Source: Salpingoeca rosetta (Eukaryota; Opisthokonta; Choanoflagellata; Craspedida; Salpingoecidae). From it: 25,000 nucleotides of DNA. A model generated the notes under the pieces. The model saw only the letters and a program-made list of their open reading frames with translations, did no database searches and was not told where the DNA came from. Shown here one piece after another: positions 1-13,625 of this stretch (position 1 is the stretch's first letter; each line of letters opens with the position of its first letter). The translations under genes and the position numbers were made by a program. The stretch covers positions 1,301,700 through 1,326,699 of the forward strand of contig NW_004754925.1 in NCBI RefSeq assembly GCF_000188695.1, written 5' to 3'.

Positions 1-3564
<3,564 letters not shown>

Positions 3565-4025
3565 TGTTTGCTGCCTGTTGTTTCGCTGTGTACCGTAGTG
3601 TGTGGTGTGTGTTGTTGTGTGCTTGTTTTGTGCGTTGTGTTGTGTGTTCATGCACTTGTCGTTCGTGGTCGTTGTTGAGCTTAGGCTTGGTTTGGTGTTG
3701 TTGTGCATGGTATGGCATTGTGACGGCGCGTCGCCGTGAGTGAACAGCAGCATGGAGACATGAAGGGGAGAGAACAGGGGACAGGAAAGAAGGGAAAGGG
3801 GGGGGGAGACAAGGAGATGGGGGACAACGACAACAAGACAAGAGCCACTGCACAACAAGAAGGTCAGAGCCCACTGCTCACACAATTCACACACCACACG
3901 CACTTCACACACACACACGCACACACACAGCGCCGATGTTTGACTAATGATTTCCAAGAAACATCTCAGTCCGCATGCGAAGCAAAGCAGACGCACGCGC
4001 ATTTCTGTTCCGCCAACCACAACTC

Positions 4026-4058
<33 letters not shown>

Positions 4059-4357
4059 TTCACTGCCTTGTGTGTATGTGGCAGTGTGGTGTGGTGTTTG
4101 ATTGTGGTTGGTGGTCGCTTCGTTGTCGCACGGGATACACGTTGAGGGAGCGACAGAGGCTCGCCGCACACGACACGCGGTATGAGCTATACACGATCAA
4201 CTGTGACACATACCCCGCCCTCCATCACTGTTCCATCACATCAAACCCTTTGTTCGCCAACAGCATGGTCCTTCTTTGATTGATCACTGACCGCCAACCA
4301 CTGGCATTGGCCAACGTTCCCTGCTTGCCCTGACAGCAGTCGCGTGGACCTGTCGCT
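3565..4357. other. Intergenic region between the BAH gene and the bZIP gene
   Basis: This spacer must hold the 3' UTR of the BAH gene and the promoter/5' UTR of the bZIP gene, which are in the same orientation. It contains a GT-rich segment (3596-3665), a purine-rich segment (3760-3840) and a short (TTGC)n tract near 4024-4056. No convincing coding exon or AATAAA signal was seen. Confidence 0.6.
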
Positions 4358-4538
4358 ATGAGCGACTCCATCCCAACCACGCACCCAAACCTCGACCTCT
4401 TTTCCACGGTGGTGAGTGCGATGCGCAACACTTTTGTTCAACTCTGCCCGTTCCTTGCGTGGTGCAATGACACACAGCGCTTATTCTGCTTGATATCACT
4501 GACTGCAATGCGAGCCTTTGATGTCCTCAACTCATCCC

Positions 4539-4581
<43 letters not shown>

Positions 4582-7500
4582 CTCTCTTCATCTGTTGTGT
4601 ACCTGCGCCGTCTTCCTTTCGACGACAGGACAATGGCAATGATCTCTCTCCACTGGACGACACAAAGGGCTTTGCACCGGTGCGATGTCCTCGTTGCTCT
4701 CCACGTGCATGTTGCTGATGCTTGCATGTGCGTACATGTTGCCGTCCTTATGTATGTGTGCTTTGCTCACTCGTAGAAGGCGTTTCTCACTGATGTATGA
4801 TGCCTGTATTGGCGTGTGGTGTTTTTTGCTTGCTATTGTCCACGTTTCGCTTGGGACCCACCCTTTGACCGCGTTGAACACCACGCCCTGGGGCTGCACC
4901 ACCCTCTTGGCTGTTGCCCTAACCATCCATCAGGGGTAAGCACACGCGCAGAACAGGGTGGGAGAGGCACGCATCCCTTGCATTGTTTGTTTTTGACGTG
5001 CAAGCAAGCGACACGACCACGCTCGCGCAGTTGTTTCATTTGCAGCAAGTGTGAATCACGCCCCTGTTTCGCCCATCCTACCACCTCCACCTCACCTCAC
5101 CTCACCTCACCTCACCTCACCTCACCTCACTCCACCTCACCTCAACTGCGCGCACGCCACGATGCTTCGCTTGCTTTGCACACTAGGCACTCGTTCCAGC
5201 CATTGGACATGACTGGCAGCGGGCACATGGGCAGTCGCTTGCACAGCCCGACATCCATGCACGGCGATCTGTTTGAACTGATGCCCGTACCGAAGCGGTC
5301 CAAGACCATGGATATGCATGGCTCCGCCACGTCCACCGCCGCCACGTCAGCGCCCACAACAACAGCAGCAACGATGGCGCCGACACCAGCCACCTCCGCG
5401 GCACTGGCAACCAATGCCGGGGCATGGGACGTCAGCTTTGGCGAGGGCGATGCAACGGACGACTTCTTGTGGGGGGAACTGCAAGACCTCAATCAGCCAC
5501 TAGGCAGCACACCGGTGTCGCCCATGTTTCCTGAATCGAGCCCGCACCATTGCACGGCATCGCCGCGGCGATTGCTCACAGCAGGCGCAATACCAGACGC
5601 ACCGTCGCACCACCACCAGCACCCGCACCAGCAACAGAGCGTGGACGGCGAGAATGGCAGTGGCATGCTCGTTGCGCCAGCAGGGAGCGTGTACTCTGCG
5701 CAGCCACTACCGTCTGGCCCAGGAAAACCAACAGTGGCTGGTGGCGCCAACGGCAGGCACACCACTACCGCCAGCAGCAGCAGCAGCGGCAGCAGCAGTG
5801 GTCATGGTGGTGCGTCGAAGAAGCAGAAGAAAGGGCGAGGAAGGGCAAGCGGTGGCGGTCGCAAGCGCAGTGGTGGTAAAGGGAGCAAGAAGCGTGGGCA
5901 AGGTGCAAGTGCGGGCGCCAAGTGGAAGCACAACGCAACACAGCCAGCCGGCACACCAGCAGCGCATCAGTCATCGCTTGCGCCCGTACAGCTGCCGCTG
6001 ACAACCAGTCATGGCTCCTATCATCATCACCCGACATCAACACACGCGCACACACCAGCAGCCGGGTGGGCCCACACGTCCCATCACGCCAACACCAACA
6101 CCAATGAGTACAGCATGGACAACACGGGTGGTGCCCGCTGCACGTGCGAGCAGTGCACCACGGGCACGGGTATGGCATCGGCTGCGTGTGCATCTTCAAT
6201 GCCGCCACCACCCTCCGGTAGCCTGCGGTACGTTGTGGACAACGACAGTAGCAGCAGCAGCAGCAGTAGCAACAACAGCTACAACAGCTGCAGCAATGGG
6301 AACGGGCACGCGACGAATGGGAGTAACGACTCTAGTGCAAGCTCGGCGTCCATCTCCCCACCGACGGCCCACAGCCCCGCAGCAGGGAAGGCGCCACCCG
6401 TCTCACTCACAACACCAGCACCACCCGTCTCCTCAGCAGCGGCTGCAGTGGACACCACGACAAGCGGTCAGGCAGGTGCACATGGCAGTGCACACCATAT
6501 GAATGGGATGAAGGCGATGGCTGCGAGGAGAGGCAACAAGGGCCGCATTGCGCATGACGCCACGCCCGTCAGGCAGGACGCAGTTGCACAGGTCAGCATG
6601 TTTGTCTGTATACAACGAGACGAATCATTGGAGGAGGAGGCGAGGAGGAGAGGAGGGATCAGGCAAACTTGGCTTTCATCACCTTGCCCTTACAGCGCAC
6701 ACACACACACACACACACACACGGATGGTTGCGCCCAGTCAACTTACACGCACATGCACGCCCTCGCTTGTTGCCCTGCTTCTTGTCAACGGCTGATTTT
6801 AGTTTATTGACAGTCTGACGTATGAGGAGCGTGCGCTGATGGAGAAGGAGGGCGCTGTCGTGCACAAGTGCGTTTGCCCATCTTGTCTCGACTGCGTGTT
6901 TGTGTGGATGTGTGTGTGTGTGTTGGAAGAGGAAAGCGATCGCATCTTTTTCTTGTGTGTTCCTGCATGTTTTGAACGCGCTCAAACACACATGTGTGTG
7001 TGTGTTTCGCGCTTGCTTGCTGTGACGCAGGCTGGACTATGTGTCCACTGGGCGTTTGAAGGAGCTCAAGGCCATCCGCCGGAAAATCAAGGTGCGTGCG
7101 TGCGTGTGCGTGTGCGTATGTACTCTGCATGTGCCACAAGCTCCGTCGAGTGGCTATGCTCTGTTGAGATGCTCAGATGGACGCTGCTCTGTGTCTGTCT
7201 ATCTGTCTGTGTTTGTGTCTTGTCTGTGTGTGTCTCTGTGTTTGTGTCTTGTCTGTGTGTGTGTCTCTGTGTTTGTGTCTTGTCTGTGTGTGTGTGTCTG
7301 TCTCCTTTGTCTTCCTCTTCATGTCAGCAACACCACCTCACTCTTCCATCCCCAAACGCTTGCTTTGTGGCCTTGTCCCACCACTGCTTCCCCCTCCTCG
7401 TTAATGTACGAGCAGAACAAGCTGTCTGCGAAGCACAGCCGCATGCGGCGGAAGGAGTACATCTCGACGCTTGAGAGCGAGAAGGAGCAGATGGCTGCGC

Positions 7501-8529
7501 AGATTAAGCAGCTGCAGTACAAGGTCTCCGATCTCCAGCACGAAAACTGCCAGCTCCGCTCCAAGTCGTCAACAGGGTGTGTACGCGCTCGTGCGCATGT
7601 GTGTGTGTGCGCATGCGTGTTGTGTGAAACGTATGGGGCTGTTGTCTCTCTCTCTCTCCCTCTCTCTGTCTCTCGCTCTGTCTCTCGCTCTGTCTCTCGC
7701 TTTCTTCAACCATCTCATCTCGCTTCAACCTGCCCTCTTCCAACCCACCACCCAATAACCTCTCCCCCTTGACGCCAACCTGTGCGTGTGTATGTGCGTG
7801 TGTGTACATGCATGTGTGCATGTATGTGTGCATGTATGTGTGTGTGCGGGTGCAGCCGCAAGGCGACGCCAACGTCAGCGAGCAAGGCTGCCGCTGCTGC
7901 TGGTCCCGGCGCCTGTGCCATCCTCGTGATGGCCCTCGCCCTCAGCACAGCCACCCCGCAGCCATCAGCACACACCCTTGCCGCAAAGGGCCAGCTGCAG
8001 GTACGTGTGTGCGTGCGTGTGTGTACGCGCATGTGCGTGTGTGCGTGTGTTTGAGTGCGTTTGTGAGGGCATTTTGTGTGCGCATGTGCGTGCCTGGTGT
8101 TTTTTTTTTTTTTTTGTGTCGCAAACAACGGCCGCGATAGCTTCCTTTGTCTGCACACGTCAATCCATTCGCACCCCACCGTCTTTGTACCTGGTGCAGA
8201 GTTCGGTGCTTGGCGGGCTGTTGCGGCCCGGCGCCATCCAGACGGCGCTCTCGCTCTCTCCCTCGCAGCGGCAGCAGCTCAAGTCCACGTTTGAAACCCT
8301 CGGCATCACCACCAAGGTGCGCCAGTGATGATGTGTGTGTTCGATGTATCTGTTGACACGCGCCTTCGCTATGCCTGCCGCCTTGCTGCGTTGCACATGC
8401 CCAACACACACACACACACACGTACACACGCACAAAATCACACACACACGTACACACGCACAAAATCACACACACACACACACACACGCACAAAATCACA
8501 CACACACACACACACACACACGCACAAAA

Positions 8530-8625
<96 letters not shown>

Positions 8626-9420
8626 CTGGCCGAGCTTGGCCAGTCGCTGCCCGGGTCACCGCTGATGGACATTGCTGTTGTGAGCACGCCGGCGACTGCT
8701 GCTCCCGCCGCCACACCAGCAGCACCAGCAGTGACAGCCGCCACCACAACCACGACACATGGCGCAAAGAAGTGGGTGGTGCCTGGCACGACGCTATCAC
8801 AGGTGATGGCGACTCCCACAGCGCAGCCGCCAGTCACATACCCTCAGTCATATGCGCACACAAGCACAGCTGCCACCACCGCCCCTCCAAGCACGTACAC
8901 CACTGCTGCCCATGTCAACGTGATGGCAGCACCTGCATCCACTGTGCAGCCCCAGTACCAGCAGCAGTACCAGTACCAGTACCAGCAGCAGCAACAAGTG
9001 CCCGTGTCGCACGGCGCTGGCCCATCCACATCAGTGGTTGCAGTCCCAGCACCAGTGTCTCGGGCGCAACCCGCGCCTCCAGTGTCCACGACGTACAGCG
9101 TCGTGTCGGCACCACCACCTGCGTCTGCTGCCCGCAACAACGTTGGTGTTCCGTACCCCACAACGGCCAAGACAATGGCACCAACGAGAGCAGCACCTGC
9201 TGGGGCGAGCGCAAGCGCAACACCGCGCGCGATGATGACAACCATGGCCAGGTCTGCTGCACCCGCGCCGTACGCAAACGCAACGCGCATGGCACCTGTG
9301 GCACCGCCCGTTGTTTCGACCACGGCGACGCTGGTTGCACACCCGCCAACGACAGCAACAACAGGCGCACCCACGCCCATGGCCATCAAGGCCGAGGAGG
9401 AGGTTGCTGCTGCTCAGTGA
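4358..9420 (+). CDS. CREB3/ATF6-like bZIP transcription factor, possibly membrane-bound
   Basis: Ten exons: 4358-4411, 4629-4679, 4777-4794, 5200-6591, 6803-6867, 7031-7091, 7416-7576, 7856-8000, 8200-8316, 8626-9420; about 952 residues. Residues about 42-505 are a long Ser/Ala/Pro/His-rich region with acidic patches, a plausible activation domain. FIDSLTYEERALMEKEG (from 506) matches the conserved segment just before the bZIP in CREB3 proteins. The basic region is RRKIKNKLSAKHSRMRRKEY (about 543-562), with the same N-x3-A-x2-SR spacing as CREB3. A perfect heptad follows: L566, M573, L580, L587, L594. A hydrophobic stretch at about 619-633 (ACAILVMALAL) sits where CREB3/ATF6 proteins have their ER membrane anchor. 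It is short, so membrane anchoring and regulated proteolysis are inferences. The C-terminal 264 residues are Ala/Thr/Pro-rich. The first three exons are less certain than the rest. Confidence 0.85.
4541..4578. repeat. (CA)n microsatellite
   Basis: A run of about 19 CA units in the first intron of the bZIP gene (4412-4628). Confidence 0.95.
5088..5144. repeat. (CCTCA)n pentanucleotide tract
   Basis: About ten CCTCA units with one interruption, in the bZIP-gene intron before the exon at 5200. Being pyrimidine-rich and about 60 bases upstream of the acceptor, it may also serve splicing, but that is inference. Confidence 0.9.
7199..7302. repeat. Imperfect ~33-base tandem repeat (TG/TCTG-rich)
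   Basis: A unit of the type CTCTGTGTTTGTGTCTTGTC plus a TG run is repeated about three times inside the bZIP-gene intron 7092-7415. Confidence 0.75.
7416..7576 (+). other. bZIP core exon (basic region end and leucine zipper)
   Basis: This exon begins NKLSAKHSR and carries the whole five-heptad zipper of the CREB3-like protein. It opens in phase 0 after an exon ending in RRKIK, so the intron splits the basic region just before the DNA-contacting Asn. It ends in phase 2 and joins the exon at 7856 that carries the hydrophobic segment. Confidence 0.9.
8404..8625. repeat. Interrupted (CA)n tract that forms a splice acceptor
   Basis: A CA repeat of over 200 bases interrupted four times by ACGCACAAAATCACAC-type units (near 8427, 8457, 8487 and 8520), then an uninterrupted CA run of about 50 units ending CACAG at 8625. 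The next base starts the last exon of the bZIP gene, so the repeat itself supplies the acceptor. There is no polypyrimidine tract next to it. Confidence 0.9.
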
Positions 9421-9792
9421 TGGTAATGGCGATGATTGACGACGATGATGGTGATGATGATGGTGATGATGGTGAACGTGTTTGGATGTTTGGCGGTTTG
9501 TGTTGGGAGCTGTGGCCTCGACGCGATGTTGGTTTTGTGTTCAGACACGCACATGCAGCAGTGTATCAGTCCCATTTGCTTTTGTGCTTGTGATTGAACT
9601 TAAGAACGCCCCTCTCCTCCTCCCCCCCCCTTTCTTCGCACCCTTTTGCTATTTCCTCATGACTTGTGACTGCGGTGATCAGCTCATACGGGTATGCATG
9701 CGCGTGCATGTGTGTGCACGTTGTGCTGGTCTTGCTGTGTTGCTATATGAGCATATGGCTTGGTGAAGAAGACCTTTTGTAGATCTCAGAAG

Positions 9793-9798
9793 AATAAA
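9793..9798 (+). terminator. Candidate polyadenylation signal AATAAA
   Basis: A canonical AATAAA hexamer about 370 bases after the bZIP-gene stop, in the right orientation and inside the convergent spacer. Its use is inferred from position only. Confidence 0.45.
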
Positions 9799-9857
9799 CC
9801 GACCCTCCATATCGCGTGTGCCCCTCATCCATGCATGCTCTCTATCTCCCTTTCTTG

Positions 9858-9869
9858 CACACACACACG

Positions 9870-9930
<61 letters not shown>
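9858..9930. repeat. (CA)n microsatellite
   Basis: About 35 CA units with one GA interruption, in the convergent spacer between the bZIP gene and the minus-strand gene. Confidence 0.95.
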
Positions 9931-9933
<3 letters not shown>

Positions 9934-10056
9934 ATTTGGTTGTCAAGTACTGCATCCTGGTGGCGGATCGTGTATGATGAACGTTGACATGACTTGCGTG
10001 GTGGGCAGCAAAACAACACTGGGCTTCGCATGAGTGAGTGAGTGCGTTGTGTTGTG

Positions 10057-11034
10057 TTATCTTGGACGGGACAGCGCGAGGGTTGTGCGCTCGTTGGGCC
10101 CCATGATGAGGCGGTATGCTTGCTTTTGTCCCGTATCACGATCCGAGAACACAACGTCGTAGTCACCAGGCGGCAGCTCCAAGTTGGTCTGTGCAACAGT
10201 TGTGTGTGTGTGTGTGTGTTTGTGTGTGGGCTGGTTGAGTTGAGAAGGCTAAACGTGGTCACACGCACGCAAGGTTCACAGGTGAGATGCAGCTGGGAGA
10301 TGAAACAAAAGCCACAAAGCACAAGCTGACCTGAAACGGCTGGGTCTGTGGATATGCTTGCCCGTGCGGTTGCTGTACGGAGGAGATGCCGGCATTGTCG
10401 CGCTGGTAGACTGCCCTCCTCACATGAGGCTGCGGTTGTGTTTGAATCTGTGGTTGTTGTGCTGGTGCTGGTGCGCACACATGCCGGTGTGGATGCGGGC
10501 GTGGACGGAGGTGTGTCTGTGGATGTGCTTGTGCCTGTGGATGTGATCGTTGGTATTGTGGGGCGTGCCGAGCTGCCGCCGCTGCCGCCGCTGCAGCTGC
10601 TCGTCGGGAAGTGTGGTGGCGCATGCGCTCGAGGAACTGGGCGGTGGGTGCGTCGTGCTGGCGGCGGTCTCTGCAGAAGAGCTCCATGGCGGTGACACAT
10701 GCGGAGGACATGTGTGTTGCAAAGCCGTGCCACGCAGCATCAATCGGCAGCGATTGTACCTCTGCTCCCACAGTGGGCTTGGGCATGGTGAACCTGATGG
10801 TGAAGAGGGAGTGGCATGGATGTGGTTGCAGTAGTGGCGATGGTGATGGGTGATGTGATGTGTTGCAGTGGTAGCGGTGGTGGGAGCCGAGTGAGATGCG
10901 AGGGAACGAGAGAGCGGGAGCGAGAGCAAGCGACATGCATGTCACAACGCCATCACGCACCATGGAGGCACGGACGCTTGCGTGTCGTGAAACACTTGCT
11001 GTGTTTGCGCTTGCAGTCGTTGCAACTTGGCCAT
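10057..11034 (-). CDS. Unrecognised protein, Gln/Pro/His-rich with a conserved-looking C-terminus
   Basis: Three exons on the minus strand: 11034-10961, 10793-10331, 10188-10057 (TAA), with phases joining as 2 then 0; about 222 residues from the ATG used here. The N-terminal part (MAKLQRLQAQTQQVF) looks like a coiled coil. A segment with AAWHGFATHMSSACVTAMEL follows, then an Ala run, then a long His/Pro/Gln-rich linker. The last exon is compact and ordered-looking: NLELPPGDYDVVFSDRDTG, then RLIMGPNERTTLAL, possibly a small beta-rich domain. I do not recognise the family. The start is uncertain because 22 more codons upstream (to 11100) stay open in the same frame and look coding, but no canonical acceptor precedes them. 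The true N-terminus is probably longer. Confidence 0.6.
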
Positions 11035-11115
11035 CTGGGAGTCGTAGTGAGCGACAAGAGCGGTGATTGTGTTGGGCAGTGAGTTGATGAGAGCGAGAAG
11101 GTATGTGCAGCACCC

Positions 11116-11169
<54 letters not shown>

Positions 11170-11260
11170 CCTCTTGCTTGGATTCGTAACGTTTTGCAGC
11201 TGTTGCCAAATTGACAAGCTTTTCGCACACCTCAGCGTTCTTTGCCTCGCTCGTCTTGTT
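11035..11260 (-). other. Coding-like upstream segments of the minus-strand gene, splice junction unresolved
   Basis: On the minus strand, 11100-11035 continues the reading frame as LLALINSLPNTITALVAHYD. Positions from about 11256 down to 11171 read EAKNAEVCEKLVNLATAAK and then RYESKQE, followed by a GT donor at 11170. Together they would extend the N-terminal coiled coil. Between them lies a GT repeat (CA on the + strand, 11119-11168) with no AG just before the second segment. A noncanonical acceptor, an assembly error in the repeat, or 5' UTR status are all possible. Confidence 0.4.
11119..11168. repeat. (CA)n microsatellite
   Basis: About 25 CA units between the two coding-like segments upstream of the unknown minus-strand gene. 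Confidence 0.95.
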
Positions 11261-11497
11261 CGTGGTTGGTTGTCTTCCCTCCCCTCGCCCTTGTCACATC
11301 ACCCAACTGGCGTCACATCACATCACGTGTATGTGTGCTTCCTTGTACTGTTAGAGAACGACGTTGGCAGCACGGCCTGCACACAACGGCAGGGCTGACT
11401 CCATCGACACCATCGTCATCCACACCTGCACCAACAACATGGGTCAACAACCACACCAGTACACGCAGATAACACAACGCAGCATCAGGCGGCGTGT

Positions 11498-12914
11498 TTA
11501 CTTGCGGGACTTGCGGGACTTGCGGCCAGAGCGGGACTTCTTAGACTGCGGTTGAATCAAGGCGAGCATGCAAAGGTGAGCAAAGATGGGACGTACAGTC
11601 GACAGAAAGAGAGCTGCAACACCAAAAGAGCAGCAGCAAGCACCCAGTCATGCCTACACACACACACACACACACACACGGAACAAGCAGTAACAGTGCA
11701 CAGCCGACGAGGGTGGCACCGTCGTCAACTCACCCCGGACTTGGGCTTGGAGGCGAGGATGAGGGCCGACGCGCGGGCAACAGCAGCACGCTTGAGGTCA
11801 GGCCTCAGGCAGCGGGCAACGTTGGCAACAGCGCGGTTGGTGGGGCGAGCGCCACGGCGGAGGGCGACGCCCTGGAAGCCCTTCTTGGGGCAGACAGCAG
11901 CTGTGCAACACAACACAATCACGCGCACAACAGCAAACAGCACCCGTCGTCAATCGCCGTCAACGAGAAAAGCAAGCAACAAGCAACAAACAACAAACAA
12001 ACGGCAGCAACAACAACAACAACAACGACGACGCCACACACACACTTTGCACAAGCGCCTCTCACAACTCGCAACAATAACATACCCTTCTTTGTCTTGG
12101 TGATGACAATGGCACCGCCCTTGGGACCAGCCTTGAGACCAATGGCCTGAGCAACAACAAACGCATTCATGGCACATAGAGCAACCATGAAAAAAGAGCA
12201 CGTTCTGAGAGGGTGGTAGCCTTTCCAAGGAGAGGATTCACCACCATGCAGGCCACATGTGCACAACATGGACAACAGGAAGGAAAAGTCTTTGCACCTT
12301 GGCGTTGACAATGCCAGAGAAGCGTGGGGAGTTGATGTTCTTCAGGTTGGTGGGCTCCTACAAAAGTGCAACACGCAGCATGTCAAACGGAGTTAGCAGG
12401 AGCATTGAGACGTGTGCAAGGGGATGGACATCATCAAAGGTGGCTGTTGTGCGCTGCTGCTGCTGCTGCTGTTGTTGTTGTTGTGAAATTGGGGGGGGGG
12501 AAGCAGCAGCTGTGAAAGTGGTTCTGCAGGTAACTGCGAGTTAACAGCCGCGAGTGCTGCACTTCAAAGATACGGCTGGTGCGGTACATCTTCCCTGCTG
12601 ACCAGCATGCACAATTCCTTTCTCGCAACACATAACCCTCCCTGCCTCAGCCGGCACAGATGCTGTGTGGTGTCCTTGGCACACAAATGAGTGCATCCAA
12701 CCGTGCAGCATGCCCGCTTCCACAACAACAGCGGCAGTGGCGGTCGTCGCAACAATCGTCGCGCTCGTTGGTGGTGCTGGTACCCCTCCACGCGACACGC
12801 GCAGCGTGTGATGTCACTGTGTACCTTGGAGAAGACACGGCCATCGCCGCTGGAGTTGACATGCTGGAACTTGTTGAACTTCCGCACAATCTTCCACTGC
12901 AGAGCCGAGGACAT
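11498..12914 (-). CDS. RPL28: 60S ribosomal protein L28 (eL28)
   Basis: Five minus-strand exons: 12914-12825, 12357-12298, 12146-12086, 11900-11734, 11545-11498 (TAA), giving about 141 residues; animal eL28 is about 137. The start MSSALQWKIVRKFNKF matches the MSAHLQWMVVRN-type start of animal eL28. EPTNLKNINSPRFSG matches the EPNNLKARNSFRYNG block. GLKAGPKGGAIVITKTKK, ARPTNRAVANVARCLRPDL and RAAVARASALILASKPK follow in the family order. The tail is very basic and ends in repeated RKS units (RKSRKSRK), encoded by a nine-base repeat. The protein is a component of the large ribosomal subunit. Intron phases are 0, 0, 1, 0. The gene is divergent from the SPATS2-family gene. Confidence 0.95.
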
Positions 12915-13625
12915 GGCTGGTTGTTGTTGTGTGTGTCGTGTGGTCGAGGCGAGGGGGCCAAAGGACTGCACCGCGTGGTGGTGTTGTGGATGCGACAATG
13001 ATGCAAACGTGTGAGACCAAGACGATCCCGGTGCCCCATCCTCTGCCTCACACACCCGCCCGCGCAGAACACGTGCATTCAACACAGCAGGTGGGTGCAT
13101 ACAGCACCACACACAGCACCACATCATCACCACCCAAGACAAGACAGCAGCAGCACACACGAGGCACCAAAGCACACAACACGCACAGCACGCACCAAGG
13201 TTGGAAGTCGGCGCACACGATGGTGGTGAAAAAGGCACAAGCAGGCGACGGAGTGCGCACTTCCGCTTTGTTCCTTGTGCGAAATCTTTATGGTGGATAG
13301 CCTGCCTTGGAACAAGACGAGGATTTGCAATATCTCCCACAAGTCGCCACTACACATTACGACGCACACAAACACAAACAACACACACCACACCAACAAG
13401 AAACTCGCACACGTCGCGCGAACGCCCACAACCACACCACAGGAACAACACCAACCAGGGACTGCAACACTGCAAGTACAGCACCAACCAAAGCAGCAAG
13501 CAAGCAAAGCAAGCAAGGCACCAGTTCCTTTGTCTTCCCCTCTCAACACGCACACACACACACGCACACACACAATCTCTGTTGCTTTGCTTCCTTTCGT
13601 TGAATCGTTTTTGAGACCCACCACC
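12915..13625. promoter_or_regulatory. Shared divergent upstream region of eL28 and the SPATS2-family gene
   Basis: The start codons of the two divergent genes are 711 bases apart, so both promoters and 5' UTRs, and possibly a 5' UTR intron, lie here. The stretch is CA/AC-rich on the + strand, with a less repetitive core around 13200-13340. I see no clear TATA box and cannot place the transcription starts. Confidence 0.55.

Larger units (their letters stand above)
9421..10056. other. Convergent intergenic region (3' ends of the bZIP gene and the minus-strand gene)
   Basis: Both flanking genes end here. It holds a GATGATGGT-rich segment just after the bZIP stop, a pyrimidine-rich stretch near 9610-9660, an AATAAA on the + strand and a long CA repeat. 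No coding exon was recognised. Confidence 0.65.

Noticed and set aside
4816..5199. N-terminal extension of the long bZIP-gene frame back to 4816
   Set aside because: The sequence before 5200 includes a CCTCA repeat and reads as low-complexity noise, and a good acceptor (TTCCAG) precedes 5200. I treat it as intron, though a small extra exon cannot be excluded.
8325..9593. 422-codon + frame overlapping the last bZIP-gene exon
   Set aside because: It is in a different frame from the exon that joins in phase at 8626. Its N-terminal part is a CA-repeat translation and the rest a shadow of an Ala/Thr/Pro-rich exon.
9825..10733. 302-codon minus-strand frame
   Set aside because: It runs antisense through the CA repeat and is a frame shadow of the exon 10793-10331, whose phases join on both sides in another frame.
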